From Symbiodinium sp. CCMP2592 (Eukaryota; Sar; Dinophyceae; Suessiales; Symbiodiniaceae): 64,000 nt of DNA. The notes below the pieces were generated by a model, which saw nothing but the letters and a program-made list of their open reading frames with translations, did no database searches and had not been told where the DNA came from. Made by a program: the position numbers and the translations under genes. Of the stretch, positions 31,485 through 42,992 are shown in pieces. The stretch lies in NCBI GenBank assembly GCA_905221615.1, contig CAJNDT010006144.1, forward strand, positions 1 through 64,000, written 5' to 3'. Numbering within the stretch: position 1 is the stretch's first letter; each line of letters opens with the position of its first letter.

Positions 31485-32131
31485 TAAACCCTAAACCCTA
31501 AAAATCTATAGATCCCTTAAAGGAACCCCTTAAAGGTACCCTTATAGATCCTCTTTAAGGGAAGCCTGGGGCAACCGTACCTGGACCTTTAGGGTAAGCC
31601 GCCAACTTAAACCTCGAACCCCCGAGCCGCCTTCCCAACCTACTTTGATACAAAAATTTAGGGTTTAGGGTTTAGGGTTTAGGAAAACCCTACTTTGCTC
31701 CAAGGGGGCTCTACTCTAAAATTATGGCGTCCAGAACCTACTATTTCTAAGGTTTCGGAGCCGCAGGAAATCCCCTAAACATCCTGAATCCCGATCATTC
31801 TACCTATGCGGCAGGTAACCCCAACACCTGCTCTGATTATGCAGGCCTCTCCCAAACCCTTACGTATAGTTAGTATAGTAACTCACATAATCGAAGCCTT
31901 TAGAAGGAACCCTTTAGACAAAGAAGCCGACGAACAAGTATTACGGCCCCTCTACTACACCCTTATAGTAACCCTTACCTTGTAGCACCCGTAGCCCCCT
32001 TCTCGGTATGTTGTCCTCTATCTTGCATGCTAAACCCTAAACCCTAAACCCTGTTAAATTTCGCCTCAAAGCCCTCAACTTCACGTCCACCGTTGTGCCA
32101 CTTCCAACCTGGGGCGTTCAGGCCTTGAGGT

Positions 32132-32242
32132 AATGTAGGGGCCTTTTAATAGTTAGAAAAGGGTTTTGGGTATAATATACCATCCATAATCATAATAAGA
32201 ACCCCACCATAGTATCGGTAATTATTGAGGCCCCTACATTAT
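32132..32242. mobile_element. Family G palindrome
   Basis: taatgtaggggccttttaat and attattgaggcccctacatt are exact inverted ends. Centre is tataatataccatcca. Confidence 0.85.
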
Positions 32243-32696
32243 GGACGACGTTTGGTGTTCGTGCTTTTCTGTACTGACTCCTGGGTTGTTTTTTCATGGC
32301 TTCAGGTTCAGAGCCTTAAGTGTGGCAAGGGCCCTTGGATTTACCCGTTTAGGGTTCGCGATGAGGCTCGTGATATTGCTGGCGACGAACGGGATCTAGG
32401 GGTGATCTTATTGATGGCGATGATGATGGTGATGATGACGAAGGTGCTACAGAAGATCTATGTTTTTTTGGTGGTGATGTGGGAGGCGGTTATGCTGTGC
32501 AGGAGGTGACCACGATGACAAACATCACACTGACTTTATCGATGGCAACTCCCTGCAAGGCTGCTGACTGTTGCTACCACGGCTTATACACGTGACTGTC
32601 ACATTGTCACTCTGTGAGTCTGGGATTGCCAAGATGACGACCTGAATCAAAACTAAGGGTGATGCCGATGTTGATGACAGTGGCCATGAAGATTGG

Positions 32697-32697
<1 letters not shown>

Positions 32698-32741
<44 letters not shown>
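32698..32741 (+). repeat. Poly-G run of 44
   Basis: An uninterrupted homopolymer, followed by (gatgat)-like repeats to 32790. Length may be imprecise because homopolymers assemble poorly. Confidence 0.9.
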
Positions 32742-32742
<1 letters not shown>

Positions 32743-33164
32743 GACGATGGTGACGATGATGGTGATGATAATGATAAGGTCAATGATAAGGGGAATGGCA
32801 AATGCGCGCGGTCCGTGTGTATTCTCGACTCGTCGGAGCAAAAGGTACCAAACAAGATGCCAAATAAGGTACTGTGGCAACAACATGGAACCGTCCAACA
32901 TAAACCCCAAAACCCTAAACCCTAAAACTGTCTGTTGGTAGCTAAGTGTCAAGTCCACATGCGTGGCCGTTGGCTGCGTGGACGTTTGCGTGGTCTGCGT
33001 GGACCGGTTCATGGTCTCGCTCCACAGAGTTACATGCTCATACGTGCTGTGGTGCGTTTAGGGCGGTGGCCAAAACGCACTGAGCTCTTTGAGGTATACA
33101 TGGAATGGAGGGCGGGCGGGGGGGTCCCGGAACGGGCTTGTTAGGCTTGTTGAGGGTTTCCCAA

Positions 33165-33630
33165 CGCTGTCGGACAGTGCGTTCTTCCAGGCCCCCAAGC
33201 ATGCACACAGGTCTCCACACTGCATAAAGGCCCGGCACATTCTTCCAGGCCTCAAAAAACGCACACAGGTCTCCACCCTGCATTTTGACCCCATGCAGTG
33301 TGTTCTTCCAGGCCCCCAAAACGCACACAGATCTCCGCACTGCATAAACGCCCCAGGCCCAGTGCTTTCTTGAAGGCCTGCCAAGATGCACACCGGAGGT
33401 CTCCAGACACTGCACCAAGGCCCCAAAGGCCCCCAAAACACACACAAGTCTCCGCATTCACAAAGGCCCCAATGCGTTCTTCCAGGCTTCCAGGCCCGCA
33501 AAACGCACACAGGTCCCCAGACTGCATAAAGGCCCCAGTGCGTTCTTGAAGGCCCCTCAACATGCACACAGGTCGGCACAAAGGCGCCAGTGCGTTCTTC
33601 CAGGCCCCCAAAGTGCACACGGCCTCCATA
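33165..33630 (+). repeat. About 55-60-bp minisatellite (TTCCAGGCCCCCAAAACGCACACAGG)
   Basis: About eight degenerate units containing cgttcttccaggccc, ccaaaacgcacacaggtctc and cactgcataaaggcccc. Frames of 80-214 codons on both strands come from the repeat. A related duplication of gcgtggacgg/catgcgtggac words lies at 32955-33005 and 33800-33880. Confidence 0.9.
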
Positions 33631-34084
33631 AAACTGCAGTACAGTACTCTTCGTCATATGTCTGTCTGGCTCTGTGCTTTTTTTGTTGCCTCGAACATGC
33701 ATGACACGCTACACAATCTCTTGCCCAACCCCCCTTGATCGATCCATGTGGCAAGACGCTGGTCGACAACTCAGGTTGTGGGTCTCCCTGCAAAAACGCA
33801 TGCGTGGACAATGGGGTGCGTGGACGGTTGCGTGGCCTGCGTGGACGGATGGTGCGCGTGGACAGACACATGCGTGGACAGGACACTCAGGTTGGTAGCC
33901 TACAAAGCGCACGCATAAGGCTTTCAGGTTACAAGGGTAAGGATTGAAGGTTTAGGGTTATAAGGCTTTTGGGGCTTGGGGCTTGGCTTGGCTTAGGGCA
34001 CCAGTTCTACCCTACCCTAAGCCCGAAAGCCCAAAAAACCCTAAATCCTAATCCCTAAACCCCCAAACCCTAAACCAACCGACG

Positions 34085-34245
34085 ATCCTCAAGGCGCCGG
34101 CACAACAGACTTCGAGAGAGCGACTCGGCCCGTTTTTGTGCTTGGGCCTGGCGTTAGATTAGATGCTTGACGCTTCGGGTGGTCAAGGAAGATTTGGCAG
34201 TTCACATGGCGTTCCAAGTAAGAGTGTGACGGAAGCTTGAGTCCG
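34085..34245 (-). CDS. Coding-like exon(s) (minus strand)
   Basis: The minus strand reads HGLKLPSHSYLERHVNCQIF and, in a second frame, AQAQKRAESLSRSLLCRRLE. Either one exon with a competing frame or two exons with a short intron. Confidence 0.35.
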
Positions 34246-34439
34246 TGGGAATTCTTTTAAGATCCTAAACCCCTGTAGATCTCTTGTAGAACTCTTAAAG
34301 GATCCCTTTAAAGGAACCCTGTAAGGACCCCTTTAAAGAACCCTTAAAGGAACCTTAAATTGGTGTTGGGTTCTAGGCATCTTCTCGGGCTACCAGCTAC
34401 GAGTTTGGGCGCTTAGGGCTCGGAGGATCTCAGGCTCAA

Positions 34440-34950
34440 TAGGGATTAGGGATGATAGGGTTTAGGGTTTAGGGATTAGGGATCAGGGTTTAGGGATTAT
34501 AGGGATTAGGGATTATAGGCTTTAGGGATTAGGGATCATGAGTTCAGGGTTTAGGGATTACGGAGTATAGGGTTTAGGGAATATAGGGATTAGGGATTAT
34601 AGGCTTTAGGGGCTAAGGTTTAGGGAATGTAGGGTTTAAGGTTAGCATTTAGGGATTAGGGTTTAGGGTTTAGGGGATCAGGGTTTAGGGATTAGGGTTT
34701 AGGGTTTAGGGATTAGGGTTTAGGGATTCATTATTTAAGTTTAGGGATTAGGGGTTAGGGATTATAATAAGGTTTAGGGATTGGGATTAGGGTTTAGGGA
34801 TTGGGGTTTAGGGTTTAGGGATTAGGGTTTAGGGATTAGAGTTTAGGGATCAGGGTTTAGGGATTATAGTAAGGTTTAGGGATTAGGGTTTAAGGATTAG
34901 GGTTTAGGGATTTAGGTTTAGGGAGTAGGGCTTAGGGTTTAAGGATTAAA
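34440..34950 (+). repeat. TTTAGGGATTAGGG higher-order array
   Basis: About 500 bp of alternating tttaggg and attaggg/attatag units, a dimeric variant of the telomere repeat not seen elsewhere in the window. Confidence 0.95.
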
Positions 34951-35156
34951 GTTTAAGGCTTTTTCAAGGTTTAGGGGTGCGGGCAAGAGTTCGTTAGTGG
35001 CGACGGTTGCGGATAGCTAAACTGAGGCACGCAAAATAATCGGTTTAGGGGATTGAAGTTGAGAAACGGAGCCATGTCCCTGCAAATCTGTGGCAACCCC
35101 GGAACCAGAATTCTGCATTGAACCCGAAACCCCCGATCGCACCTGTCCATAACCAA

Positions 35157-35263
35157 GAGGGTCCATATACACTACTATTTTTTGGAATAAGGTCCCCAAA
35201 ACCATAATGGGGATGGTCTTTTGGGCCTAATTCCATGATGGTAGTATGCATGAACCCTTTGGG
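35157..35263. mobile_element. Family H palindrome
   Basis: agggtccatatacactact and ggtagtatgcatgaaccct arms; inner ggtccccaaaaccataatgg. Confidence 0.7.
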
Positions 35264-35269
35264 TAATCG

Positions 35270-35360
35270 TATCGAAACCGGGTAGAGCAGCACCAAACAT
35301 CTCAGCGTAGCCTCGTCGGCCATGTGCTGCGGACCGCTTTCTCTGCGTCCGCCATCCTGG
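35270..35360 (-). CDS. Coding-like island (minus strand)
   Basis: Minus frames include RRGYAEMFGAALPGFDT and an ATG frame MADEATLRCLVLLYP. Frame uncertain. Confidence 0.25.
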
Positions 35361-35699
35361 TCTAGGGTATAGGGGTTATGGGTTTTGGGTTTAGTTTTTC
35401 GGCTTTACAGATTGAGGTTCGGGGTGAGGGCTTCGGATCGTTGTACTGCCTAAGACTCCAGGGCCTCCCGCTGGGTTCAGGGTCAAGGCTCTTTCGACTC
35501 TATGGGTTCGAGGTAAGAATTCACGCTTTTTCGGTGATCGGCATTTCTGATTACCAAGGGCCACTTCTGCGGTTCTTCTTTCAAGAATCCGAATAACGTG
35601 ATGTCTGGAGACATCCCATACTGTCTGTTGGCCCTTTTGAGGTTCTTCTTTGGAGAATCCGAATATTCTGTCTGGCTATCCCACACTATTTGGATCCCT

Positions 35700-35870
35700 G
35701 ATGCTGAAGCCCGATGTGACGATGTGGGACAAGATCAGCACCCGCGGTGAAAGTGTGCTTGCTTCTCGTTTGAGGGCTTCGCGGTCACGCAGGGCTCGCT
35801 TTTCGGTCGTGGTGCGTGTCGCGGATGCCCCCCCCCTCCCCAGGCAACCGCCTCTCTGCACCTCCTACCC
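35700..35870 (-). CDS. Coding-like island (strand uncertain)
   Basis: The minus strand reads TTTEKRALRDREALKREAST; the plus strand reads MWDKISTRGESVLASRLRAS. Both look protein-like. Confidence 0.25.
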
Positions 35871-36330
35871 TCTGATCAGCATGAGGGACACCGCCAATGT
35901 AGATCGTATGCATGTACATGGATGCAACATCCGAGACTCCTACACCCCTAAACCCTGAAGAGGGTCAAGATCTGCTGGGCGTGGGGTTTCAGGTCTCGGG
36001 TTGTAGGGACACAGCTACTAGCCCCTGGAGCCACTCCGAAAGGCCACCTGAACATTAACATTGCTAGCAAAGCCTACACCTGGATGCCCCTGTCTCTGAC
36101 TCCAAAAGACTCCAGACTCTTGAAAATAATGGGTTTAGGGTTTGGGATTTAGGATCTAGGGTTCTTTTTTAAGATGCAGTGGCTCTTAGGGTTTAGGATG
36201 TACGGATCTAGGGTTTAGAATGTAGGATTTAGGTTAAAACACACCTAGGATGGGGGGACGGCAACTAGAGGACTCTGACTCTTAGGGCCGTGGAAACCTA
36301 TAAGCCGTCCATGTGGCAACCTTGGAACAC

Positions 36331-36412
36331 CCTAATATATAATATAGTTAATAATTAGACTAGGGCTTTGGGGTATCTTCTACTATACGCATAATAAGGA
36401 ACCTATATTACG
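36331..36412. mobile_element. Family G palindrome
   Basis: cctaatatataatatagt, aattagactagggctttgg and cctatattacggccc. Confidence 0.5.
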
Positions 36413-36794
36413 GCCCTTAGGCAAACAGCCTCGAGGGATGTTGGATTCTGTGCTATACATGGGAGAGTCACCTGGAATACCGTGTGCATTAGTTTCAGAG
36501 AAGAAAACCCTAATGCAGTCCTTACATACGATACCTCAAAGTCCACCAGTATGATCCTTAATGTAAGGGCCCCTGAATACCAGGACATGGTATACATCTG
36601 AGCCCTAAATACTTGGCTCCTTCGTAAACAGCTCCACAGATGCAAAGAGAGTCCATGCCCGCAAATCGGAACACACCGGTTTAAGGTATACACTGCTGCA
36701 TAGTAACCTACCCTAAACCCTAAACCCGAAAGTGTCCGAAACTCAAGCACCTAAGTATCTAAGTATTGGATCCTTCGGACCATCTGGGTGTTCC

Positions 36795-36873
36795 TTACTT
36801 GAGGTGTGTGCGGCTCTCTGGGTATCTGCAATGCTGAGTGGAGGACTTGCTTGGGGCAGGCCGCACCTTCGGA
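36795..36873 (+). CDS. Coding-like island (plus strand) next to family B
   Basis: The plus strand reads EVCAALWVSAMLSGGLAWGR, ending at the family B hairpin that starts at 36874. Confidence 0.3.
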
Positions 36874-36974
36874 CGGTTGATGGTATAAATTCTGCATGAC
36901 CCATAATAAGGAATATACCATAATTCCCATAGTTTAGGGTCCTTAAGGCAATGCAGGGTTTATATCATCAACCG
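36874..36974. mobile_element. Family B palindrome
   Basis: cggttgatggtataaattct and gggtttatatcatcaaccg ends. Confidence 0.9.
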
Positions 36975-37310
36975 GATGGCTGCGGAAGCCAGACTTTACG
37001 GTTAAGGGTTAAGGGTTTAGAGTTTAGACTTAAGTTGTGCCTCTGGGCTACAGGGGCATTTCTTAAAGTTTACGGTCCGGGCTTTAATTTAAGGTTTAGG
37101 TTCAAATTCTTTCTCTGTGTTAAAAGGTTTAGGTCTTGAAGTTTACGGCAGGGGCTCTAATGTGTATAGGGCTTAGGGGATTGAGTTCGAAGCTAGGGTT
37201 CTCGGGCTTCCAGGGGTTCGCGGTTCTAAACTTCTCGGTTTGGGGGGCTTCTAGGTCAAGGTTTACGATGGCTTACGATCGCTGCCGGAATTGAATTGGC
37301 TTCGGGTTTG

Positions 37311-37627
37311 CTTGGAGGATCATGGGACTTAGTAAGTAAGGTTATAAGTACTTTCGTAGGGGTTATAAAAAATTGGAAGTCTAGTTACCTTACGTATAGC
37401 CTTAGTTACTAAGTGCCACGGTCGATGTTATAAATCCTGCATGACCCATAATAAGGAATATACCATAATCACCATCGTTTAGGGTCCTTAAGGTAATGCA
37501 GGATTTCTATCATCAACCCTAAACCCTAAACCCTCATAGATCCCTTAAAGGAACCCTTTAAAGGTACCCTTATAGATCCCCTTAAAAGGAACCTAGGATT
37601 TCTATCATCAACCGCATGATCCTTTAA
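37311..37627. mobile_element. Family A palindrome interrupted by family B
   Basis: The left part (cttggaggatcatgggactt to actaagtgcca) and the right end (catgatcctttaagta) match 11823-11945 but are separated by 37419-37610. Confidence 0.8.
37419..37518. mobile_element. Family B palindrome nested in family A
   Basis: cggtcgatgttataaatcct and aggatttctatcatcaacc. A second copy of the right end (aggatttctatcatcaaccg) follows at 37590-37610 after CCCTAAA and ccctttaaagg words, so the insert was extended by duplication. Confidence 0.8.
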
Positions 37628-37721
37628 GTAGGGCTTGAGCTCGGATTAAAACTCGCTCTCGGACGGCTGGGGCTTCGAGACAGAGATCGGGTCGATGGAT
37701 GTCTTTGCATGGCATACCCCA

Positions 37722-37855
37722 ACTTGGAGGACCGGGGGACTTAGTAAGTGGGTAGTAAGTAGACTTATAAGTACCCTAAAAGGGACCCTAATTGGGGTTA
37801 TGATACTTATAAGTCCCTAAAATACCCAGTTACTAAGTCCCCCGACCCTCCAAGA
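37722..37855. mobile_element. Family A palindrome
   Basis: acttggaggaccgggggact and agtcccccgaccctccaag are near-exact inverted ends. Confidence 0.9.
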
Positions 37856-37856
37856 A

Positions 37857-38022
37857 GGGTCCAGAGGACCCAATAAGGTTCTATAAGGGGCTACTATAAT
37901 GGCTACTATAAGGGTTCTATAGTATAGGGGCCTAATAATTAGGTTTTCGGCTTTAGGATAGTAGTTATGTAGGTTAGGATTTCGGAGAGTGTATGATTAT
38001 TGGGTACTTGGACCCTTAGGGA
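37857..38022. mobile_element. Family Q element
   Basis: gggtccagaggacccaataa at the left, tgggtacttggaccctta at the right, with tagtagttatgtaggt inside. It abuts the family A copy directly. Confidence 0.6.
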
Positions 38023-38133
38023 TAGCCAAACAACATGGCTTTGGCCGCTCGCAAGTAGGTTATGTCACAAAGCACACTCAATACCGAATCATCAGATTGG
38101 ATGACGATGACAGGTGCTCTGAAATTTAAGCCC

Positions 38134-38247
38134 TACCTATATAGCCTCCATTGTAGTTCCTTTTTTGTTTAACCAAAACCCCTACTATAGGATCCTAACC
38201 ATAAACCTGGTTAACCAAAAAAGGAACTAGAACTTTAGACTATAGAA
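38134..38247. mobile_element. Family C palindrome (right end eroded)
   Basis: tacctatatagcctccattg at the left; the right arm is aaaaggaactagaactttag. Confidence 0.75.
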
Positions 38248-38274
38248 AGAACTCCAAAAATCCTAAACCCGGAA

Positions 38275-38352
38275 CTCTCATCCCTAAACCCTAAACCCCT
38301 AAACCCCCAAACCCTAAACCCTAAACCCTAAATCCCTAAACCCTAAACCCGG
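38275..38352 (-). repeat. CCCTAAA array
   Basis: About eight units; the phrase ccggaactctcat is repeated at both ends. Confidence 0.9.
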
Positions 38353-38561
38353 AACTCTCATCGGAGCAAAGTGGCAGTGACGGCCAGGGAGGAGGCGCCT
38401 GCGGCTGGACGGCTCCTTCGAAAGATAGCACGGCGTTCATTACATTTTAGGACTGTTTAGGGTTTAGGGTTTAGAGTTTAGGGGTTTAAGGTACGACTTA
38501 TTGGGTGAAGGTTTGGGGTTCAGGGTCTCCTTCGAAAGATCCGCAGCTTACGTTGCCATGT

Positions 38562-38803
38562 CCCTAAGGGTCCGAAGGACCCAAATAGGGTTCTATAAAG
38601 GGATCTATAGGGTTCCTTAAAAGGGATCTATAGGGTACCTTAAAAGGGATCTATGGGGTTTAGGGTTTAGGGTCTACTTTCTTCAACCCTGAACCCTAAG
38701 GGTCCAAAGGACCCAATAATGGGATACTCGGTTTTAGGATTATAGTTATGTACGTGAGGGTCTTGGTGAGTATATGATTATCAGGTACTTGGATCCTTGG
38801 GGT
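38562..38803. mobile_element. Two family Q copies around gggatctatagggt repeats
   Basis: ccctaagggtccgaaggacc at 38562 and ccctaagggtccaaaggacc at 38694, the latter running to gtacttggatccttgggg. Confidence 0.55.
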
Positions 38804-38922
38804 AAGGGTCCATGTACCCAAATAGGGTTCCTTTAAAGGTTCCTTTAACGGCTCCTGTAAGATTTCTATAAGGGCTTAGGGTCTACTTCGAAAGATCGCG
38901 GCTTTCATTGCATTTGGGGTCG

Positions 38923-39054
38923 CACTTGGAGGGTCGGGGGAATTATAGCTACTTGTGTAAAGTTTTGAGTTACCCTAGCCCCAATTACGATCCACTTGAC
39001 GCCCTTATAACGCTACTTATTGCTCACTTACTAAGTCACCCGACGCTCCAAGTG
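38923..39054. mobile_element. Family A palindrome
   Basis: cacttggagggtcggggga and cacccgacgctccaagtg ends; TA replaced by CA/TG. Confidence 0.8.
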
Positions 39055-39248
39055 GACCCTGAAATGCAGTACCTGTGTTTTGTTATCTTAGTTTCTCGCA
39101 TTATAAGGATCCTAGCCATAAAACATGTCATCCAAAAAAGACTATAGGTTTGAGGGTCTAGATAGGCCTAAACTCCTAAACCCTATAATCATAGTACCCG
39201 TAAGTTCCCCTAAGCCCTTAAAGGAATCCGTAAAAGAATCTTGGATTA

Positions 39249-39370
39249 AGGAGAGTCGGGGGACTTAGTAAGTATCGATCTTTAGATTTACAAGTACCAT
39301 AACCCGCATTAAGATCCCACTTAGGGGACTTATAACTCGACTTATGGCCTACATACCACGTCCCCGCCCG
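39249..39370. mobile_element. Family A palindrome (degenerate)
   Basis: gagagtcgggggacttagta at the left and the degraded cataccacgtccccgcc at the right. Confidence 0.5.
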
Positions 39371-39809
39371 CTGAGCACGGGGAAAATCGGTCAAGGATCT
39401 CTGAAACCCTGACAAGGATAACTTCGTAGCGCGGCGGGATGCAACCGAGTAGACAAAACCTCTCGAAACGTACTGAAGGAAAACGGCCATACAGTTGATG
39501 TCTGTATGGTATGGTGCCATGCTATCACTGCAACGGAAACTGCTTCAAAAACAGTATCTTGCCCAAGCTACAGAGCAACTGTTCGACCCCCATATTCCCT
39601 TTGTCAAGGCTCCCTGCGGCGTGAGCCCACTTTGTGGCTTGGGCCCAGGGAAACTCCTGTTGGAGCAGTCAAGATGGGGGTTTAGGGGTTCCTTCTTAAA
39701 GGCATATGTAGTAGAATGGGCCCCAAAACCCTGTTCTAAAAATTCAGGCTCCTATTTTGGCCGCAAACAATTGTGCCTCCAAAGGGTCGCGCATCAGGGC
39801 TTAGGCATG

Positions 39810-39918
39810 CGGTTGATGACATAAATCCCGCATGACCCATAAGAAGGAAGATACCATAATTCTCATATATTCCTTCTTATGGGTACTGCAGGATGTTTGA
39901 TTTTATATCATCAACCGT
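39810..39918. mobile_element. Family B palindrome
   Basis: gcggttgatgacataaatcc and gattttatatcatcaaccg. Confidence 0.85.
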
Positions 39919-40050
39919 AGCGCAGAGGACGGGAGGAAAGAAAATCAAATCTACATGCCAAGGCTCCAGAAGAGATCGATCCTCCGCGTCCGGACAAAAT
40001 GTCGACAATCGATGGAACCCACGGAAACACGTTCATCCAGGACTCCAGAA
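39919..40050 (-). CDS. Coding-like exon (minus strand) beside family B
   Basis: The minus strand reads ESWMNVFPWVPSIVDILSGR then GALACRFDFLSSRPL up to the family B hairpin. On the far side (39745-39809) a minus frame DPLEAQLFAAKIGA continues. Candidate exon pair with a hairpin intron. Confidence 0.35.
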
Positions 40051-40456
40051 CCCTAAACCCTAAACCCGAAAGCCTGATTCAGATTCAGATTTCTGCAAAA
40101 GTTTGGCGCTCATGTAGGCTTGTACGGATAAAGGTCAACACAAGTCTGACCCGAACATTGGAAGCCGAAACCACTGCTCGGGTGGGTTATGCATCAGCGA
40201 TCTTTAATTTATGACGAGTCCAGTGTTGGGGGCTCAGTGTCAGTTGTGTTGAAGATGGCGAAACGTCGGGGAATGTAGGGGTCGGAAACGTCGGGGAGTA
40301 CAGGGGTCGGAACAATCAGCCATAGCATCTCCTCCTGTTGCAATCCTGTTGATACATCTAAAGCTCAATAAATCCCAAAGCCCTATTCTAATCATTAAGG
40401 TCTCTGGCCGCATATTACCCGCGTGTAATGGAGGAGATGCATCTGTAATTATAGTG

Positions 40457-40558
40457 AACCCCAGAAAGTTGGAACATGGATTGAGGCTGATTCATGCTGG
40501 GATTCCCTTAACTTTACTTTAAGGGAATGAGGCTAATGACGTTCCAACTTTATGGCTT
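40457..40558. mobile_element. Family K palindrome
   Basis: cccagaaagttggaacatgg and acgttccaactttatgg; inner attcccttaactttac / taagggaat. Confidence 0.75.
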
Positions 40559-40645
40559 CTACCATGGCTCAAGTCAATGTAGGGCTTGAAACCCCGGGGG
40601 TCGGGGAGTTCCTTGTTTCAGGGGTGCAAGGTTCAGGAGGGTTTA

Positions 40646-40815
40646 ATACAGGGGCCTTAATAATAACTAGAATAGGGTTTTGGGGTATAGTATACTATTC
40701 AGAAGGGTTTAATATAGCGAACTTAATAATTAAGGGTCTTGGGGTATATTATACTGTAACTACAACGAGAACCCCCCCAAAAATAGTATAGGTAATTACT
40801 TAGGCCCCTACATTA
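40646..40815. mobile_element. Family G palindrome with duplicated left arm
   Basis: taataactagaatagggttt at 40659 and cttaataattaagggtcttg at 40720 are two versions of the left arm. One right arm (taattacttaggcccctaca) follows. Confidence 0.7.
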
Positions 40816-41272
40816 GGGTTTAGGGCTTAGGGTTCTAGTCAACCTACCGTTCAAGCAGCATGAGGCTGCACATCTCTGTTTGGCTGAGGCTTCGATCCCC
40901 TTAGCACTGAACCGCATGTAACAAGGCTTGCAGTTGGGATCCGATTTCTGCTGCTAATCCTGAAAGGAAACTGACCTCAATCCCAAACCCTAAGCCATGA
41001 GCCATATCTCCTAAACCCTATACTCTAAACTCGAAACCCTACACCCGATGCCCCATATATAGACCCCAAACCCTGGAACCCTAAACCCCGAACTCCCGAA
41101 CCCTGAAACCATCATATTCCGGCGGGCCTCGTCGCAGCCCCGTCAACGGCTCACTGCGCGGCTCCATTGCTTCAGCGTCCCTATTCAAACCCTAGTCCGA
41201 CTCATGTGTTGAGGCTGCTTGACCAAATGCCAGACTGTAAAAAAGCTTCGGGGCTTGTGTGAGCCTTAAGTA

Positions 41273-41360
41273 GGGTATCTAAAGGCTCATGTGACTTGCT
41301 AAGGCAAGGTGTCTGCCCTACTTAGGGCACTTACTAAGTCCCGTGAGCCCTTAGGTATCC
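41273..41360. mobile_element. Family A-like palindrome (short)
   Basis: gtatctaaaggctcatgtga and cccgtgagcccttaggtatc are inverted. Confidence 0.6.
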
Positions 41361-41592
41361 CAAGATCCTAAGCTCTAAACTTGCTCAAGCCCCAGGCCCT
41401 AAACCCCTGCCTGCTGTTATCATTCCAACCTTTGCATTAAGCCCGCTGATCCTGGTTTTCCGGCATTTCTGACCGATTCCAATTCGGTTTGTGGATGTTT
41501 GAGTTGGGGTAGGGGCGATTCTCCGCGGGGGGTCAGGACTGTCATAAGTGGCTCACTACCCTAGTCATGTTCACACCGGTTGGTTCTTGCAG

Positions 41593-41725
41593 GCTGTGCA
41601 TGTGTTTTCCAACGGCATGATGCTTCCATCCGAACCCAAAGAAACGGCAGCAGCACAAAGCCTCCGAAGCCAGAAGAACACACCAGACGTCCAAGATGCA
41701 AACTGGGGTTTAAACGCTTAGCTAC
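41593..41725 (+). CDS. Exon (plus strand), unknown
   Basis: Begins after tcttgcag|g and reads AVHVFSNGMMLPSEPKETAA then AQSLRSQKNTPDVQDANWG. Ordinary protein composition. First of several plus-strand exons leading to 43995. Confidence 0.45.
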
Positions 41726-41919
41726 CCAAACCCTGAATCCCGTAAACCCAGCTGAGCTTCAAGAACTCAGAACGGGGCACCAAAACATACACCCCTAAAT
41801 GTGATTCTCTGATCTTCTGAAACCCAAACAGTGAATCTAACCCCTAAACATCATAATCGCTAAGCCCTAAACCTACACCCAACAGGACCTAACAGCACCC
41901 CAATTAAGACCTGAACAGC

Positions 41920-42035
41920 TCTTGCAGGCCTGAAGTTTTTGTGAGGGTGATGGTCAGCACGGCCGGGCGGGTCGGAAGCGCCACCTGCATGTCGGAGTCT
42001 GTGGAAATGGGCCACAAGACACAAAAGTGGTTGTA
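41920..42035 (+). CDS. Exon (plus strand), unknown
   Basis: Follows cttgcag|g and reads PEVFVRVMVSTAGRVGSATC then MSESVEMGHKTQKW. It would lie downstream of 41593-41725 after a CCCTAAA-bearing intron. Confidence 0.45.
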
Positions 42036-42044
42036 GGTGTATGT

Positions 42045-42131
42045 GCATGCATGCATGCATGCATGCATGGGTACATGTGTATGTCAATGTTTATATGTAC
42101 GTATGTGTACCTAAACATATATATATATATA

Positions 42132-42173
<42 letters not shown>

Positions 42174-42464
42174 TATGCGTGTGTGTGTGTGTGTGTGTAT
42201 GTATGCGCATGTGTGTATATATGTGTATACATAAACAATTTACGTCCGACACACAAGCGCCCACAGACACACTCACAGAGAGAGCGAGAGAGAGAGAGAG
42301 CGAGAGAGACAGAATCATATGTGTGTGTGTATACATAAGCATGTCTGTGTGTGTGTGTGTTTATATATATATATATATATTCATACACACGTACATTACA
42401 TACATATCAGTACAAAACTGTGCATATGTATGTGTGTATATGTAAGTACAAGTATGCATGTATG

Positions 42465-42499
<35 letters not shown>

Positions 42500-42600
42500 G
42501 CGTACATATATGCATGCATGTACATACATATATATATATATATATACATATAGATGTGTGTACACGTACATGTGCATGTGCAGGTACAAGTGCATGAAAT
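42045..42600 (+). repeat. Compound microsatellite block
   Basis: (GCAT)n, (TA)n, (TG)n, (AG)n and ATGT-type tracts in succession. All Tyr/Ile/Cys/Val-rich frames here on both strands are artefacts. Confidence 0.95.
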
Positions 42601-42992
42601 GTTTGCTCATACATTTACATCGACTCAACCTTTATGTATACATATGTACACACAACTATATATATATATATATATGCGAGCAACATACATCCGGATAAGC
42701 ATTGATGTTAATGTTGTTGGTGTTTTCTTCCGGAGGGCAGGATGCCAGAACCGTCAAACCCTGAACCTTGAAGCCGTGGAAGAGTAAGAAAATCAGGGGA
42801 TGCTCAATTGAGTTTCTCATGACGTGTGTGAGGCTGCCTCGCCTCATGCGCTCTGCAATGGGGCTTTGAGATTTCTGGGCCTCCATATGGGGTTCGAGGA
42901 AAGTGCCCATCAGGGTTCTACACGGTTTTGGTCTTCTACTTCTGGGAAGTTGGTCTGCATTTTGAGCTTTAGTTGTTTCGGGGTTTGGGGTT

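Noticed and set aside
32653-33012. Poly-Pro and poly-Gly frames
   Set aside because: Created by the 44-nt poly-G homopolymer.
33058-33702. 214-codon minus-strand frame and overlapping frames
   Set aside because: All lie over a 55-60-bp minisatellite; codon content simply follows the repeat.
42027-42698. Several Tyr/Ile/Cys-rich frames on both strands
   Set aside because: Products of (TA)n, (TG)n and ATGT microsatellites.
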